The notes under the pieces were generated by a model that was not told the origin of the DNA, did no database searches, and saw only the letters and a list, made by a program, of their open reading frames with translations. The position numbers were made by a program, and so were the translations under genes. 64,000 nt of DNA from the NCBI GenBank assembly GCA_004335835.1, contig RWJK01001753.1, positions 62,001-126,000 on the forward strand. Reading direction: 5' to 3'. Shown one piece after another: positions 12,001-22,185 of the stretch. Origin of the DNA: Scenedesmus sp. ARA3. Taxonomy: Eukaryota; Chlorophyta; Chlorophyceae; Sphaeropleales; Scenedesmaceae. Position 1 is the first letter of the stretch, and every line of letters begins with the position of its first letter.

Positions 12001-12694
12001 GCTGGCTGCATCTGTAACGCTGTCATCTGACAGCACGTACAGAGCCTGAGTGACAGCTGCCGCGCTGTAGGGTGCATGAAAAGGGGGCAGCCAGCCAGGG
12101 AAAAACAGCAGGTGGATCAGGCTGCAGGAAGCCTTACACACCATACGGGAAAGCACGCGTGCGCATGCATGCAAGGGTGCACTGCAGATGTGCAGGCAAA
12201 CATGCGGTTGACACAAAGTACTGATTCCATGCACATCATCTCAAGGCTGGTAGCAGCATCTGGCGACATCTGCCACTGCTGCTGGCTGCTACAGCCTGAG
12301 GCTGCTGCACTTGCTGATGGCCTGCCACGTGCCCAGCTCGCCTACCTTGATGCCTTGATGGCAAAATCTGTCAGTTGCTCGCTTCCAGGCAGCATGGCCC
12401 GGGTCACAACAGCTGGCCTGCGTCCCCAGGTCCGCACTACACCTGCACCACAGAGCACACACTACTGCATGAGTGCCCCAAACCACCAACTCAATGCCGC
12501 AAGCAACCTATGTGTATGACTTTGCTTACCGAGCTTTGTGCTGCATTGCCGCAGCGCAGGCAGGCCTGCGCATGCCCTGGTGCACCTGTGTAGCACAGAG
12601 TTCCTCGCAGTGAGCGCCAAGTGCCACGACCACTCTGCATTGGCGCGTTGTAGCATCAACGTAGCTTTTACCTTCCCAACTGAGCAGTTGCCAT
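9096..12694 (-). CDS. ALB3: Thylakoid membrane insertase ALB3 (Oxa1/YidC family), about 449 aa
   Basis: Exons on the minus strand: 12694-12672, 12585-12530, 12442-12346, 12064-11944, 11409-11299, 11049-10865, 10657-10561, 10376-10178, 9789-9593 and 9359-9096. ALB3 inserts light-harvesting proteins into the thylakoid membrane with cpSRP. The Oxa1 core is plain: VPYSYGFAIILLTLLVKAAT, then a MYKTAGINPLAGCLPTLATI segment, PVFIGLYR, a GPSSMAA/GAGLTWLFPF region, ILGFIPFMIG and WFSLNVPSGLTLYWFVNNII. The C-terminal tail is basic and Ala/Ser/Lys-rich, as expected for the stromal cpSRP43-binding tail. The transit peptide (MATAQLGR, CTRACAGLPALRQ, RRPAVVTRAM) needs an 86-base first intron. An in-frame alternative starts at 12656-12654 without that intron and gives 465 aa. 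The intron before the first membrane helix is 534 bases and holds a tandem duplication. Confidence 0.93.
11437..11560. repeat. Tandem duplication inside an ALB3 intron
   Basis: Two direct copies of about 55 bases, 11437-11490 and 11502-11560, share CAACAGCCA, GTACGGAGGCTGAAGTT and GCTCGTCCAGCACA with a few differences. Both lie just outside exon 11409-11299 and contain no coding sequence, so this is the same local duplication behaviour as the exon echoes without an exon being caught. Confidence 0.8.
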
Positions 12695-12932
12695 GCTGAT
12701 TGTGGCTAATCAAGCTGGTGATGTGGCACAGGTGGTGGGCGAGCAAGTGCCCAGCAATGCTACAACTGCTAGCCTGCTTGAAAAGAAAGTCTGCTGCAGT
12801 GACGAGCTGTCTTGTCACCGGCGGTTTCAGCAAGGTGTCATGTCAGGCCAACGTGTTAGGTCAGCACTCAAAAGTGCTGATCTCTTCTGTCCCCAAGGCT
12901 TTCCTGCCGGTGTTCAACAGCATCGCAAAAAC
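12695..12932. promoter_or_regulatory. Shared divergent promoter interval, ALB3 / TFIIB-like
   Basis: Only 238 bases separate the proposed start codons of ALB3 (leftward) and the TFIIB-family gene (rightward), so both promoters and both 5' UTRs must fit here. No TATA box is obvious. If ALB3 starts at 12656 the interval grows to 276 bases. Confidence 0.5.
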
Positions 12933-14790
12933 ATGGCTGACCACCAAGCCCCAGACGTTTGTGCTGGATGTGGGGAGCAGCATACGTACGACCTGGAGGA
13001 TATGCCATGGGGGAGCAGCAAGTATGTCTGCACCGTCTGTGGCCACGTGATTGACGAGGTGGTGCTGGTCAGCTATGGCGATTACAATGAAAACGGAAGG
13101 GAAGAGCAGTATGGGACGCACGTTGCTGCCGATGACGACGGCACACGTGCAGGTGAGTGTGCAGTAGTGTTCGCCAGCAGCAGCGGCAGCAGCAGCAGCA
13201 GCACTGCATCCGCAGCTGCGCAGGATGCATCAACAATAAGATGCAATAGTGCCCAGCCCCGGTGGTGGCCTGACTTCACCTGTATCTGTAGGCGTCACTG
13301 TTTAGCTACCCTACGCTGTTGCCTGCTCGCAGCTGGCATGCTGAGCCACCAAGATGGCACTGCAAGGGGCATGCAGGGCGCAAGCAGTATACCCAGCACT
13401 GCACGCATCCTCTCATCAAACTTGGAGCGCCTGCAAGCCGGACTGTCCTTCCTAGAGCTGCCCTTGCATGTGGCGAAAGCAGCCAAGCAGCTACTGCCGC
13501 TGGTAGTAGAGGCCAATGCCAGAGCTGAGCCAAGGCGCAACACCACAGCAGCCACCGTAGCAGCAACGATCTACATGGCCGCACGTGAACTCAAACACGC
13601 GCTGCCGCTGGGCCGTGCTGGTGCTGCTTTGTCAGTGTATGGCATATACGTCGGCAAGGAGTACAGGTTAGCTGCTCGTAGTGCGGCAGCCATAGCACCT
13701 GCGAATCCTGCCTGGAAGAGCAGACAAACCTGGCTCCGCTTGACATGCCAGCTGTGCTGACAGTGCGCCATTGTGCGTGGCTGGCAAGCAAACACATACA
13801 GCAGCTTCAAGTTTAGACTGTGGCCAAAAGTGTGTTGCTCAGCGGCTTGTATCACAGCTGATGTAACAGCTGCCGCCCCGCTGTGCTGCCTTCTGCCGCT
13901 GCCCGTGCTGGCAGGCGGCTGATGGTGCTGATGCAGCGCGAGTATGTGCCACCAGCACTGGAGACGCTGGTGGTGGCAGCAGCAGCAGTGGTGCTGCCTC
14001 AGTATGAGCCAGGCATGAGCGGCAGCCTACGCTCGCAGCCTGTGGTGCGCAAGGCCTTGGAGGTTGCGGGCCTGCTGGGGCACGCTGAGGCAGCAGATGG
14101 CTACAGCCCGGCTGTGGCTGCAGGTGGGTGTTGTTGGCAGAGAGATTACAGCCAGTTGCATGCAAAGCAGGCTGTGGATACATCCTCCTAAGTTAGCATG
14201 AACACGCCGTTGCAGAGACGTTGTTGTGGAAGGAGGGTGAGGCATGTGCTCGAAGGGGTTTGCAGGCTGGCAAGGCACTCCATGCCCCTCCGGGATGCAT
14301 TAGCTGCAAATATATTGTTTGTGTACTGGCTGTTTAATGTTGGCATAGCACCACTGCAGTCGCTAGCAGTAGAATGCGCCGCATCCGCATCCGCAGCCAT
14401 GCGCATGCGATGCCTGTTGAGCGCTGCGTTGCTTGCTTGCTTGCTTGCCGCCGCTGCGCAGCCGCCATCCTGTGCATGTGCCTCTCCGAGCAGTACAAGG
14501 ACGCCAAGCCCTCCATGTATGCGTACCAGGTGGCAGCGCTGCTGCAGCACGACCGCAACGCAGTGCAGCAGCACATCCGCCGCTACGATGCTCTGCTGGC
14601 TGGCATGCTGGAGCTGCTGCCTTTCTCAACTGGCGGGGGTGGCGGTGGCGCTGGGGTGGAGGGTGTGCGGCACGCTGGCGTGCTGCTGAAGCTGCATGAG
14701 CTTGCACGCAAAGCTGAGAAATCGCAGCAAGGGCAAGGGCAGATACCACAACTACAGGGATCAGGGCAGGCTGGTCAGCAGGGCCAGTAA
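12933..14790 (+). CDS. TFIIB-family general transcription factor (363 aa)
   Basis: Four exons: 12933-13152, 13333-13666, 13915-14123 and 14462-14790. The N-terminus is a TFIIB-type zinc ribbon with Cys10-x2-Cys13 and Cys33-x2-Cys36 (CAGCGEQHTYDLED ... YVCTVCGHVIDEVVL). A cyclin-type core follows, with RNTTAATVAATIYMAARE as its clearest helix, corresponding to the R-x-P-A-A-I-A-A-A-C-I-Y-x-A motif of TFIIB repeats, and a second helical region beginning RRLMVLMQREYVPPALETLV. The C-terminal third (SEQYKDAKPSMYAYQVAALL onward) is less conserved and ends in a Gly stretch and a Gln/Gly-rich tail. The protein would position RNA polymerase at promoters. Whether it is TFIIB itself, a BRF or a plant-specific relative cannot be settled here; the weak cyclin repeats suggest a divergent member. 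Intron 3 ends with four GCTT repeats. Confidence 0.8.
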
Positions 14791-16626
14791 CAGGCGGTGG
14801 TGCTGGAGGTTCTGTTGTGGTGTTTTGTTTGCTGTGGCGGCAGCGCGGCAGTGCTGGAGGTTCTGTTGTGGTGAGTAAATTCCATGTCTTCAACTGCACT
14901 GGGATTTGTGCAGCAGATGCTGCAACATTGCATCTGATGCGGTGTATCACAGCATGTTTCCTTACGTTTGCTTGAAATGTCACAATCAGCAGGCGCGTTG
15001 GATAGCCAGCTGTGAGTCTTCAGCCTGATGCCGGGCCCGCACCACAATGAGTGGCTGCAATGCACCGAGCTGTCATCAGGCTGAAGACTCACAGCAGGGG
15101 CCATGGCAAGCTTGCCAGGCAATGCCTTCGACTGGGCCAGACTTCTTCGTGTGCACGTCGCCTAGGGCTCAACAGTGCTGGGGATGAAGGCCAGCTTGGT
15201 TATTCCCCTAAACCCTTTTGATGAAATCCAGCTTGGTTATTCAGGGTTTGAGTGTGCTGTTTTGGCTTTTATTTCGCTCCCAACATCTTTTGCACGTCTC
15301 CTTCTTGTGGCTGTGGGACACTGTGATCGTACGTGCGCTCAAGCTGCATGGTGGCGTTGCGCTTTGTTCTAGCCAAGTGTCAGCCAAGCACGGCAGCCCG
15401 TCAGGGATGTTGCATACCTTGTCATGTACTGCGATCTAAGTGGTTACATGTCTTTATGCGTGAACTCGGTGGCTGCTGACGGGCAAAGATGGGCTGGCAA
15501 TCTCGCGCAGCAAGTGGTGAACGATGGTCCAGCGGGTCCAAGGTCTGCTGCACGTAATCACGCACATGCTACTAATATAAAGTTTACATATGAGTCGGAT
15601 GCTTACAATAAAGCACAACGCCTTCGCTGCTGACCAAGCGCGCTTGTGTTATGATGTAAACAATATGGCGCCAGAGGGTACCCGCCTGCTGGCATGGTTG
15701 CCGATGCATTGGAGGGTTCCCTTTATTTTGTTCTGACTTTATGCTACTTGAATTCATTTTGCAATATTTGCTTGCTACAACAAGACCCGTGAAGTACACC
15801 GCAGTAGAAGCCGTGCAAGAGCGTGTTGGCGTAGCGGTGTGTACCTGTACGAATTTGAAACCTTCCACCAACTGTCGAAAGCCCACTTTACTACCGCGTA
15901 CCAGCACTGCGCACAGTTTCAGCACTTGCCACAGGACCCTTGCTATTCCCGTCAGCAAAGTTGTAGAGTCGCAGCTGACCTAGATTCGCCAGGCCAGATA
16001 GCATTGAAGATTTATTCTTGTCATGTCGCAATTCTAGCTGGCTCCAGCACGGTACTTTGACTGGCAGGTGGGTACTGGACAGTCACACTGCTGCAGTACA
16101 TGCATGCACTACAGCAGACTGACTACAGGCAGCAGAGGATGCAGGTTCAGCTGCAAGGAGCTATTCTGATGTCCGGAAACACGTGTCTGCTGCAGGGTGA
16201 AACATTGACATGATGGGCATGCATCCGGGCGGCACCCAGGTGCGTACAGCAGCAGCTGCATCTGTGCGGTTTTCAGGCAGCCATGGCTGCCTATGCAGCC
16301 ACCAGCAGTCAAGGCGCTAAGAGGAATGTTATGATGTTCATGTTGATTGTAGGTTGAGCCAGACATGCCGCACGATGCAGCAAGCCCACTGCTGACCGCA
16401 TGGGGCAGTCGAGAGCATACCAGGTGAGACTGATTGTTGACCACGATGCAGGTGCTGGTCAGCTGAATGTCTACTGCTGCAAGCCTCACTGCAGTCTCTG
16501 TTTTCAATAGGCGGCCGTGAATAGCAATATTAGCATAATCAGAGCCAACCACCCGTGTCGACCATCCGCTGCCCTGACCCACATGCCATGCTTCGATGCT
16601 GTACTGTGCCGCTCAGCTGTCCATTG
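14791..16626. other. Intergenic region with small direct and inverted repeats
   Basis: No gene supported. A 23-base direct repeat (GTGCTGGAGGTTCTGTTGTG core) occurs at 14800-14821 and 14851-14873, just past the TFIIB-like stop. A perfect inverted repeat lies at 15010-15094. CCAGCTTGGTTATTC occurs at 15191-15205 and 15228-15242. The minus-strand open frame at 15584-15958 has no recognisable product. The promoter of the coiled-coil gene should lie near the right end. Confidence 0.5.
15010..15094. repeat. Perfect 21-bp inverted repeat with 43-base loop
   Basis: The left arm is 15010-15030 and the right arm 15074-15094; each is the exact reverse complement of the other over 21 bases (left arm begins CTGTGAGTCTTCAGCC). 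The loop between them is 43 bases and GC-rich. Either strand of a transcript could form a strong hairpin. No target-site duplication or second copy is visible, so a foldback element is only one option. Confidence 0.9.
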
Positions 16627-19143
16627 ATGCTGGCGCCAGATGACATGGCACGCCTGCTGGGCAGCTCAAATGCGGCAGCAGCAACACAGCTTGGCGAGTA
16701 CCTGCAGGCCGAGGCAAGTGCAGCTGCGCTGCACACAGCGCAGCTGCTGCAAGAGCAACAGCCAGTCAACCAGGTAGCAGCACAGCAGCAACATCAGCAG
16801 CAGCAGCATTACCAGATGCTCATGCAGCAGCAACTACAGCAGCAGCTGGATGACGCAGCCCTGGATTGCCAGCAGGACATTGACCGCCTGAACTGGAAGA
16901 TACAACAACAACAACAGCAGCAGCAGCAGCAGCAGCAGCCAGCCAGCAGCCAACACCAGCAGCTTGAACAGCTGGCACAGCAGCCACCAGCAGGTCACCT
17001 ACAGCAGCAGCAGCAGCAGCAGCCATCGCGGCAGCAGCAACTACAGCAGCAGTATGCTGAGTCTAGTCCCGGCAGCCCTGCAGTGCCAGCGCTGAACTTG
17101 TCACGTGTCAAGATGGGCAGCAGCTCGCCAGTCAGGAACCTGCCTGAGGGCGAGGCAGTGAGCGAGGAAGTGGCCACCAAGGACGCTGAGCTGTGCTTTG
17201 AGAGGGGCAGCATCCGGCAGCACCAGCTGCACCCTGCTGCACCACTGCAGGACAGCCGCTGCTACATCTACAGGGCAGTTGGCAGGAGGGTGAGCACAGG
17301 CCTGGCGGCCATTGAGCATCCCGACACACGCAGTTGTTTGCTGCTTATACACAAATCAGTGAATGAGGATGAGTTGATTTGACAAAAGCAGCTGCAACCC
17401 ATATCAGAGTCCGCCTTTGGGAGCGCTGGCAGCTGCAGCCACCTGTTCTGCCGGTCCATCGACGTATCTGATCAAGCTTGTGCTTCCTCTCTCTGCTGCT
17501 GCTGTTGCTCCCGCAGGAGCTGTCCAGCCTGCACGACCTGCTGAGCCGGCTGCCGCAGCGCGAGTGCAGCGAGGTGCTGGCGCTGTGGGACGCGCTCATG
17601 GTGGCGCGCCACGATTGCGAGGTCATGGCGGCGCGCGGCGTGCGCGTGAGCCGCGACATCAGCAGGGACTGGCAGGAGACGGTGTCCGACCTGATTGACA
17701 GGGTGGTGGCGCAGGACAATGAGCTGGGGCAGCTGCGGCAGCAGGTGCGTGGTTGTGTGCATCGTAGGCAGGCGATGCAGACAGCGTGGACGCTTCTGCT
17801 GAGTTGAATGCGATTACTGAGCTGTTCAGCGAAACAGCTGCCCTGCGAACCAGGGAAACTTCAAACTGCTAGCTGCTAGCTGCTAGCACCAGCGCAGTAG
17901 AGGGTGGAATGCATGCCGCTGAAGCAAACTGTGTCGTGCGTTGTTCCTGCAGCTGAAGGCCACGCAGGCAGCCGCCGCAGCCGCTGCAGCCAGCAGCCCT
18001 GCAGCCGGCAGTGCGGCAGGCATGGAGGAGCTGCACGCGCAGGTGGTGCGCCTGAAGCGCCAGCGCGACAAGCTCACGCGCGACCAGCAGGAGCTCAGCA
18101 GGGCGCTGGGCGAGGCGCAGGAGGCGGCAGCACTGGCACGACAGGAGGCGGCAGCAGCAAAGGTGCGCTGCGGCAGTGTGCGGCTGGCTGCTTGTGCTGG
18201 CTGCATGCCAGTGATGTGTCTGTGCTTGGCTTTTGTAAAGTGTAGACGTGTCGTTCAAGTCATGTTACGTGGCAGGTGTCCTGGACTAGTGCAAAGCTAG
18301 TCGCACCGATTGTCATTCAAATCAATGCTTGCTGTCAAATCAATGCTTGCTCTGCAGGACCAGTATGCGGCGCTGGGTGCCAATGCAAAGGCGCTGAAGG
18401 ATCAGCACGCCAGCTTGCTGCGCCAGCACATTGAGCTGGTGGCATACGCGGAGAGCCTGGAGGCAGCAGCCACGCCAGAGGCGCTGACGCCGTTTGCAGT
18501 GGCAGGCCTGGCAGCAGAGGCTGACCAGGACAAGCCTGACCAGGCCTGCAAGAGCCCTGGAGGCAGCTTCATTGTAGTGGCTGCAAACAGCCGTCTGGGC
18601 AGCAGCGGCCGCAGGTCACCCTTTGCCGGGGCGCTGTCCTCTGGCTGCATGGATCAGCTGCTGCAGGATGGCGCTGTGCTGGCAGTGGCAGGAGATGCGA
18701 CAGCAGAGGTGTCGCTGACGCCTGCTGCCAGCAGGCTGGGTCTCGCTGCTGTGCTGCCTAGCCGTGGCAGCAGCCCGATTGGAGGCCTGCCTGCAAAGGC
18801 AGCAGCAGCGGCAGCTAGTGAGGCGGCAGCAGCAGGAGGCGCTGCCAGCAGCAGGCCGCGCAGCAGCGACGACACGCCTGACCGCGCAGACAACAGGATG
18901 GTCAGCGGCTCGCTGGCAGCATTGAGCAAGGAGGTGGAGCGGTACGACCAGCAGACACAGGCAGTGCACACGCTGCAGCTGAATGTGCTGGGCGCTGTGG
19001 CCAAGGCGCCTTCGCGGCTGATGCTGCAGCGGCCTGGCGTGCTTGCTGTTGCTGGGTGGGGCGAGGGGCGGCGGCCAGACCTGCGCGGCACGCTGGAGGC
19101 TGCACAGTTGCAGCTGGAGCTGCTGAATGGGCTGGCGCTGTGA
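16627..19143 (+). CDS. Glutamine-rich coiled-coil protein of unknown function (628 aa)
   Basis: Four exons in phase 0 throughout: 16627-17289, 17517-17744, 17953-18162 and 18358-19143. I do not recognise the family. Residues 1-180 begin MLAPDDMARLLGSSNAAAAT and are dominated by Gln runs coded by mixed CAG/CAA. Residues about 222-297 are a helical acidic/basic segment (LPQRECSEVLALWDALMVAR, WQETVSDLIDRVVAQDNELG). Residues about 298-410 have heptad character (MEELHAQVVRLKRQRDKLTR), so a parallel coiled coil is likely. The rest is Ala/Ser/Gly-rich and probably disordered. There is no signal peptide or membrane segment. The start is the first ATG after which the frame looks coding; an in-frame ATG at 16555 would add 24 less plausible residues. 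A scaffold or regulatory role is inference. Confidence 0.75.
16788..17055 (+). repeat. CAG/CAA-rich polyglutamine-coding tract
   Basis: Several runs of CAG with CAA interruptions sit inside the first exon of the coiled-coil gene, the longest near 16904-16940 and 17004-17022. The mixed codons suggest selection for the amino acid run rather than a pure unstable repeat. Confidence 0.85.
18311..18351. repeat. Tandem duplication at an intron 3' end
   Basis: The word TCAAATCAATGCTTGCT appears twice in tandem immediately before the CTGCAG acceptor of the last exon of the coiled-coil gene. A related three-fold GCTAGCT run lies in the preceding intron at about 17868-17886. Confidence 0.85.
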
Positions 19144-21123
19144 TGCATCTGTGTGGTCTGGCACCTGCTGTAGCTTGAGCAGGCCGCCTGAGCTTGTGAA
19201 TGTGGCTGCTTTGTACGGCAAGTAGGGAGATACGTTTGTGATGGTGCTGTAGTGAACGAGCTTGCATGCGCTTGCAGTGCAGGCACTGTTGGTTTGTGCA
19301 GGGCTGTTCCATGTGTGTTTGGTCTTATCTGTCCACAGCGCGGTATGCAGTCGCACGCGTTTCCTGAATGCTAAAAGAGTGCTGGCGGTGCATGCTTCAG
19401 CTGTGTGCACGGTTGCCTAGCGCCAGACAGTGCATTGCAGATGGGCTGTGCAGGAGGGGCCTGTGTGATGGCTCTGGCCGACACCGTGTTTCAAAAGAAA
19501 TGACGTCAGGCATGGCAGAAACAATGTAGATGAACAATATCTGATAGGATTAGAGTGCTGGGCAACACACCCGGTGCCTTGGCATGTCAGGGGGAGGCCA
19601 CGGCACAGCAGATGATGTGGCGGGTGTACACGGGCCTGCATTGGCAGGGTGTGTGTGGTTCTAAGGTCGTGGTGTAGGGTTGCTTGCGGATGCTGGGGAT
19701 CTGGACATATCCTGTGGGCATGACAGCGAGAGCTGCTTGATTCACATGTTGCAGAACTTAGGATGTTCAAGATAATGGAGCGGGCCCCGTAATAGCAAGT
19801 TGCTATTACCAGCAAGGTTGCAGGCATGCCTTCATGCTCATCCTGGTCACAGCTTTCCGCAAGCGCGTTGGCATGTTGGGGATGTACATCCCTTGCTCTC
19901 AGGCAGGATGCGTGCACAATAGAGCGTGTTGTGCTGTGGCTGTAGCTTTGCTGCAGCTGTGGTGCAGCAGCAGCCAGTGTGGCACAGTTGGAGGGAGCCG
20001 CTGCTGTTGGCAAATTGGCTTTTTACGTTGCCTAAGCCTGTTACTTCATGCCGACCAAATGGCAACCACAGGATCCTGTTGTGAACGTGGCTTCTTTGCA
20101 TACTGTTACAGCTATGTGTGCTCCTCAGTAGCATTGCAGCACTGCCAGTACACATGTTGTCAGCGCTCAGTGCAGCGTCTGAATGGTGCTCCTGAGTGTG
20201 TTCAGGCTGTGTGGCCATGCTGAACCCCGTTGGCTTGCAGCAAAGCGCCGGCTGTGGCAGTGGATTGACAGCTCCTGCAGCTCTTGGCTGCTTGTCATCC
20301 ACACATGCGCAGCTCCAGATGCTTGCAGAACGCATGCTACTGTTGCTGGGCTGTGCTATTAGCGCCTAGGCTAGGCTCATCTGCGTGGTGATTTATCCCT
20401 GGTGTGAGCTGTGGGGTGCGGGGAGACTGGGGCATGTGCTTAGGCACCCACAGGCAGTCGTTGCAAATGCGATCCACATATACACTTGCTATTGTGTTTT
20501 TGTGGTGCTCTGCTCCGGTAGGGACTGTGGGGCCCCAGTAGAAGTGCACTTAGAGAACATGGATGTCTGTCTGTCTGATGCTCATGGTGATCATTCCTGT
20601 TCATGCACTGTGTGGGGGTGGGACCTTGGTTCGAGCCTTGGAGCCCGTCTAGTGCCTGATGGTGCTGGCTTGAGGCAGACTTTGCAGGCTGTTGCCCATT
20701 ACCTTGTGTAGTGGGGAACATTGCACAGCCTTATGATTGCACCCTGGATTCCAGGATTCCAGGGTGTCGTTACAACCGTGGTGTGGCGGGTGTTTGTCAA
20801 GATACTACGTCAAGTAGATGCATGCGGTTTACACTGTTATCTACGCACACTGAGCACTGCTGCCGGCGCCTAGCTCAGTGGACGCTGTGTTTGCTGTGAG
20901 AGGTTTATGTTCAGCTGCCAGCTGCAGCACCAGACTGGTTCGAGTCTTGCAAATGGTTGGCCTCAACTGGGCTGGCTAATGCTGGGCTCTTTGAACCCTG
21001 ATGCCGTCAGGGAATCCTCCTACTAGTCGTGACTCACCCGCATCACTTTACCCTGCACCTGGGCGGCTCTTGAGCTGTATGCACCCAGCTGCTGCTTGGT
21101 GGTTTCACGAGCACGTTGCTGCA
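19144..21123. other. 3' flank of the coiled-coil gene and unassigned sequence
   Basis: No protein gene supported. The first several hundred bases are presumably 3' UTR. Pol III-like boxes near 20865-20950 are listed separately. A short tandem GGATTCCA occurs at about 20750-20763. Everything else looks like ordinary intergenic sequence. Confidence 0.5.
20865..20950 (+). other. tRNA-like relic with A-box and B-box (possible SINE head or tRNA pseudogene)
   Basis: TAGCTCAGTGG at 20871-20881 matches the D-arm/A-box consensus, and GGTTCGAGTCT at 20937-20947 matches the T-arm/B-box except for the last base. The A-to-B spacing is too long for a standard tRNA and no clean acceptor stem closes, so it is not a functional tRNA. 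A second GGTTCGAGCC lies upstream at about 20629. Such a pair is typical of tRNA-derived SINEs, but no dispersed copies are visible in this window. Confidence 0.4.
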
Positions 21124-21861
21124 CCCTACCGACGCCAGGCTGTGTTTATCCCACAGGATAATCGATTATTTGGTGAATATCTCAAGGATAAACTGAATAT
21201 CCCTCATGGCATGGCGGATATCCGGCAATATGTGTTTATCCTGTAATTGCGCTGGATAATCATCTGGATATCCTGACAGCATGGAGATTATCCACAGCGT
21301 AGTACAGGATCTCATACAGGGCATTGTGCAACGCTGCTGTTGGAGTTGGGTTGGCAGGAACTTCTGAGCAGGGTCCCTGGCAGTAATTGCTGCCATGCCA
21401 AGGCTGGCAGCAGGCCTGCCGCACAGGTTCTGACCGGGTAGTACGTACAAACATATCCAGGACTCTTCTAATTGCTTTGGAAACGTCTTATTGCCCAGAT
21501 TCTTAAACACCTATGAGCAATTGTCTTTCCCACCTATCATTGGCAAGCATTGCGGAGCTTTTAAGTGCAGCAGTGGTGTGTGAGTGGTGCCTGTATCATT
21601 CCTTTTCCAAGCAGAGCACAAAAGACGCCATGTCTCATATACTCGCAGTAAGCGAGCAGTGCACATAGGATCACGGGAATACGCTTGGGGGGCACTTGCT
21701 TGTCACTGTGTTACAGCACAAAATGCCACCGACAGCTATTCGCAGCTTCATCTCACAGCATGCTCTGAAACCGAAGATAGTACATACAATGTTTAATGCG
21801 TTCAGCTTACCGATATCATAGCCTGGCTAGATGCGTGCAATATGGACACGCGAGCGCAGCA
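21124..21861 (+). mobile_element. Dispersed repeat, copy 1 (core in orientation A)
   Basis: The segment is homologous to 61597-62368. It begins CCCTACCGACGCCAGGCTGT. Collinear blocks are 21124-21227 with 61597-61701, and 21401-21861 with 61897-62368. The block between, 21252-21399, matches the reverse complement of 61717-61860. Identity is high but imperfect. GGATAATC, GGATATCC and GATTATCC words recur in the left half. There is no transposase, reverse transcriptase or terminal repeat visible, so a non-autonomous element is likely; the class is unknown. The copy runs directly into an assembly gap on its right. Confidence 0.85.
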
Positions 21862-21911
21862 NNNNNNNNNNNNNNNNNNNNNNNNNNNNNNNNNNNNNNN
21901 NNNNNNNNNNN
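21862..21911. other. Assembly gap (50 N)
   Basis: A gap of placeholder size. It separates dispersed-repeat copy 1 from the ankyrin gene and may hide the missing 5' exons of the latter. Confidence 1.
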
Positions 21912-22006
21912 CAGCAGCAGCAGCAGCAAATGGCACTGTTGAATGATAAGGCATAGCAGAAGCCTGGGCGAAGCGCTGATGTGTGTATTGTATTGTCCTT
22001 CTGAAG

Positions 22007-22062
22007 GATGTTGCTGCCGGGCTTGGCGAGCCCCGCACGCCGCTGCATTATGCCGCCGGCGG
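22007..22062 (+). repeat. Exon echo upstream of the first ankyrin exon
   Basis: The segment reads DVAAGLGEPRTPLHYAAGG, against DVCAGDGESRTPLHYAAGYN in the exon at 22186. Its acceptor is TTCTGAAG instead of TTCCTGCAG. It then diverges, so it cannot replace the real exon. Confidence 0.8.
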
Positions 22063-22185
22063 CAAACACACCCTGTTGCTAACAGTAGTACTCGCTTTTT
22101 TTGTAACGAGCCTGTCAACAAGACACTGCGTGACACCACACTGCTCTGTCTTTCTGTGGTTCCTCTCTTTTTGCTGTTCCTGCAG

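Noticed and set aside
12693..13760. 355-codon open frame covering the TFIIB-like gene
   Set aside because: It runs through the ALB3/TFIIB promoter and intron 1 without a stop by chance; the zinc ribbon and cyclin exons join correctly only with the intron removed and with a start at 12933.
15584..15958. 124-codon minus-strand open frame
   Set aside because: No signal peptide, domain or splice evidence, and codon use is unlike neighbouring genes.
20865..20950. A functional tRNA gene
   Set aside because: Boxes are present but the spacing is wrong and no acceptor stem closes.
21124..21861. Dispersed repeat as a Helitron or LTR element
   Set aside because: No terminal repeats, no Helitron-type end hairpin with CTRR that I can place, and no coding capacity; the class is left open.
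22007..22062. First ankyrin-like segment as an extra ankyrin repeat exon
   Set aside because: It loses homology after 19 residues and has no donor in frame; it is better explained as an echo of the exon at 22186.
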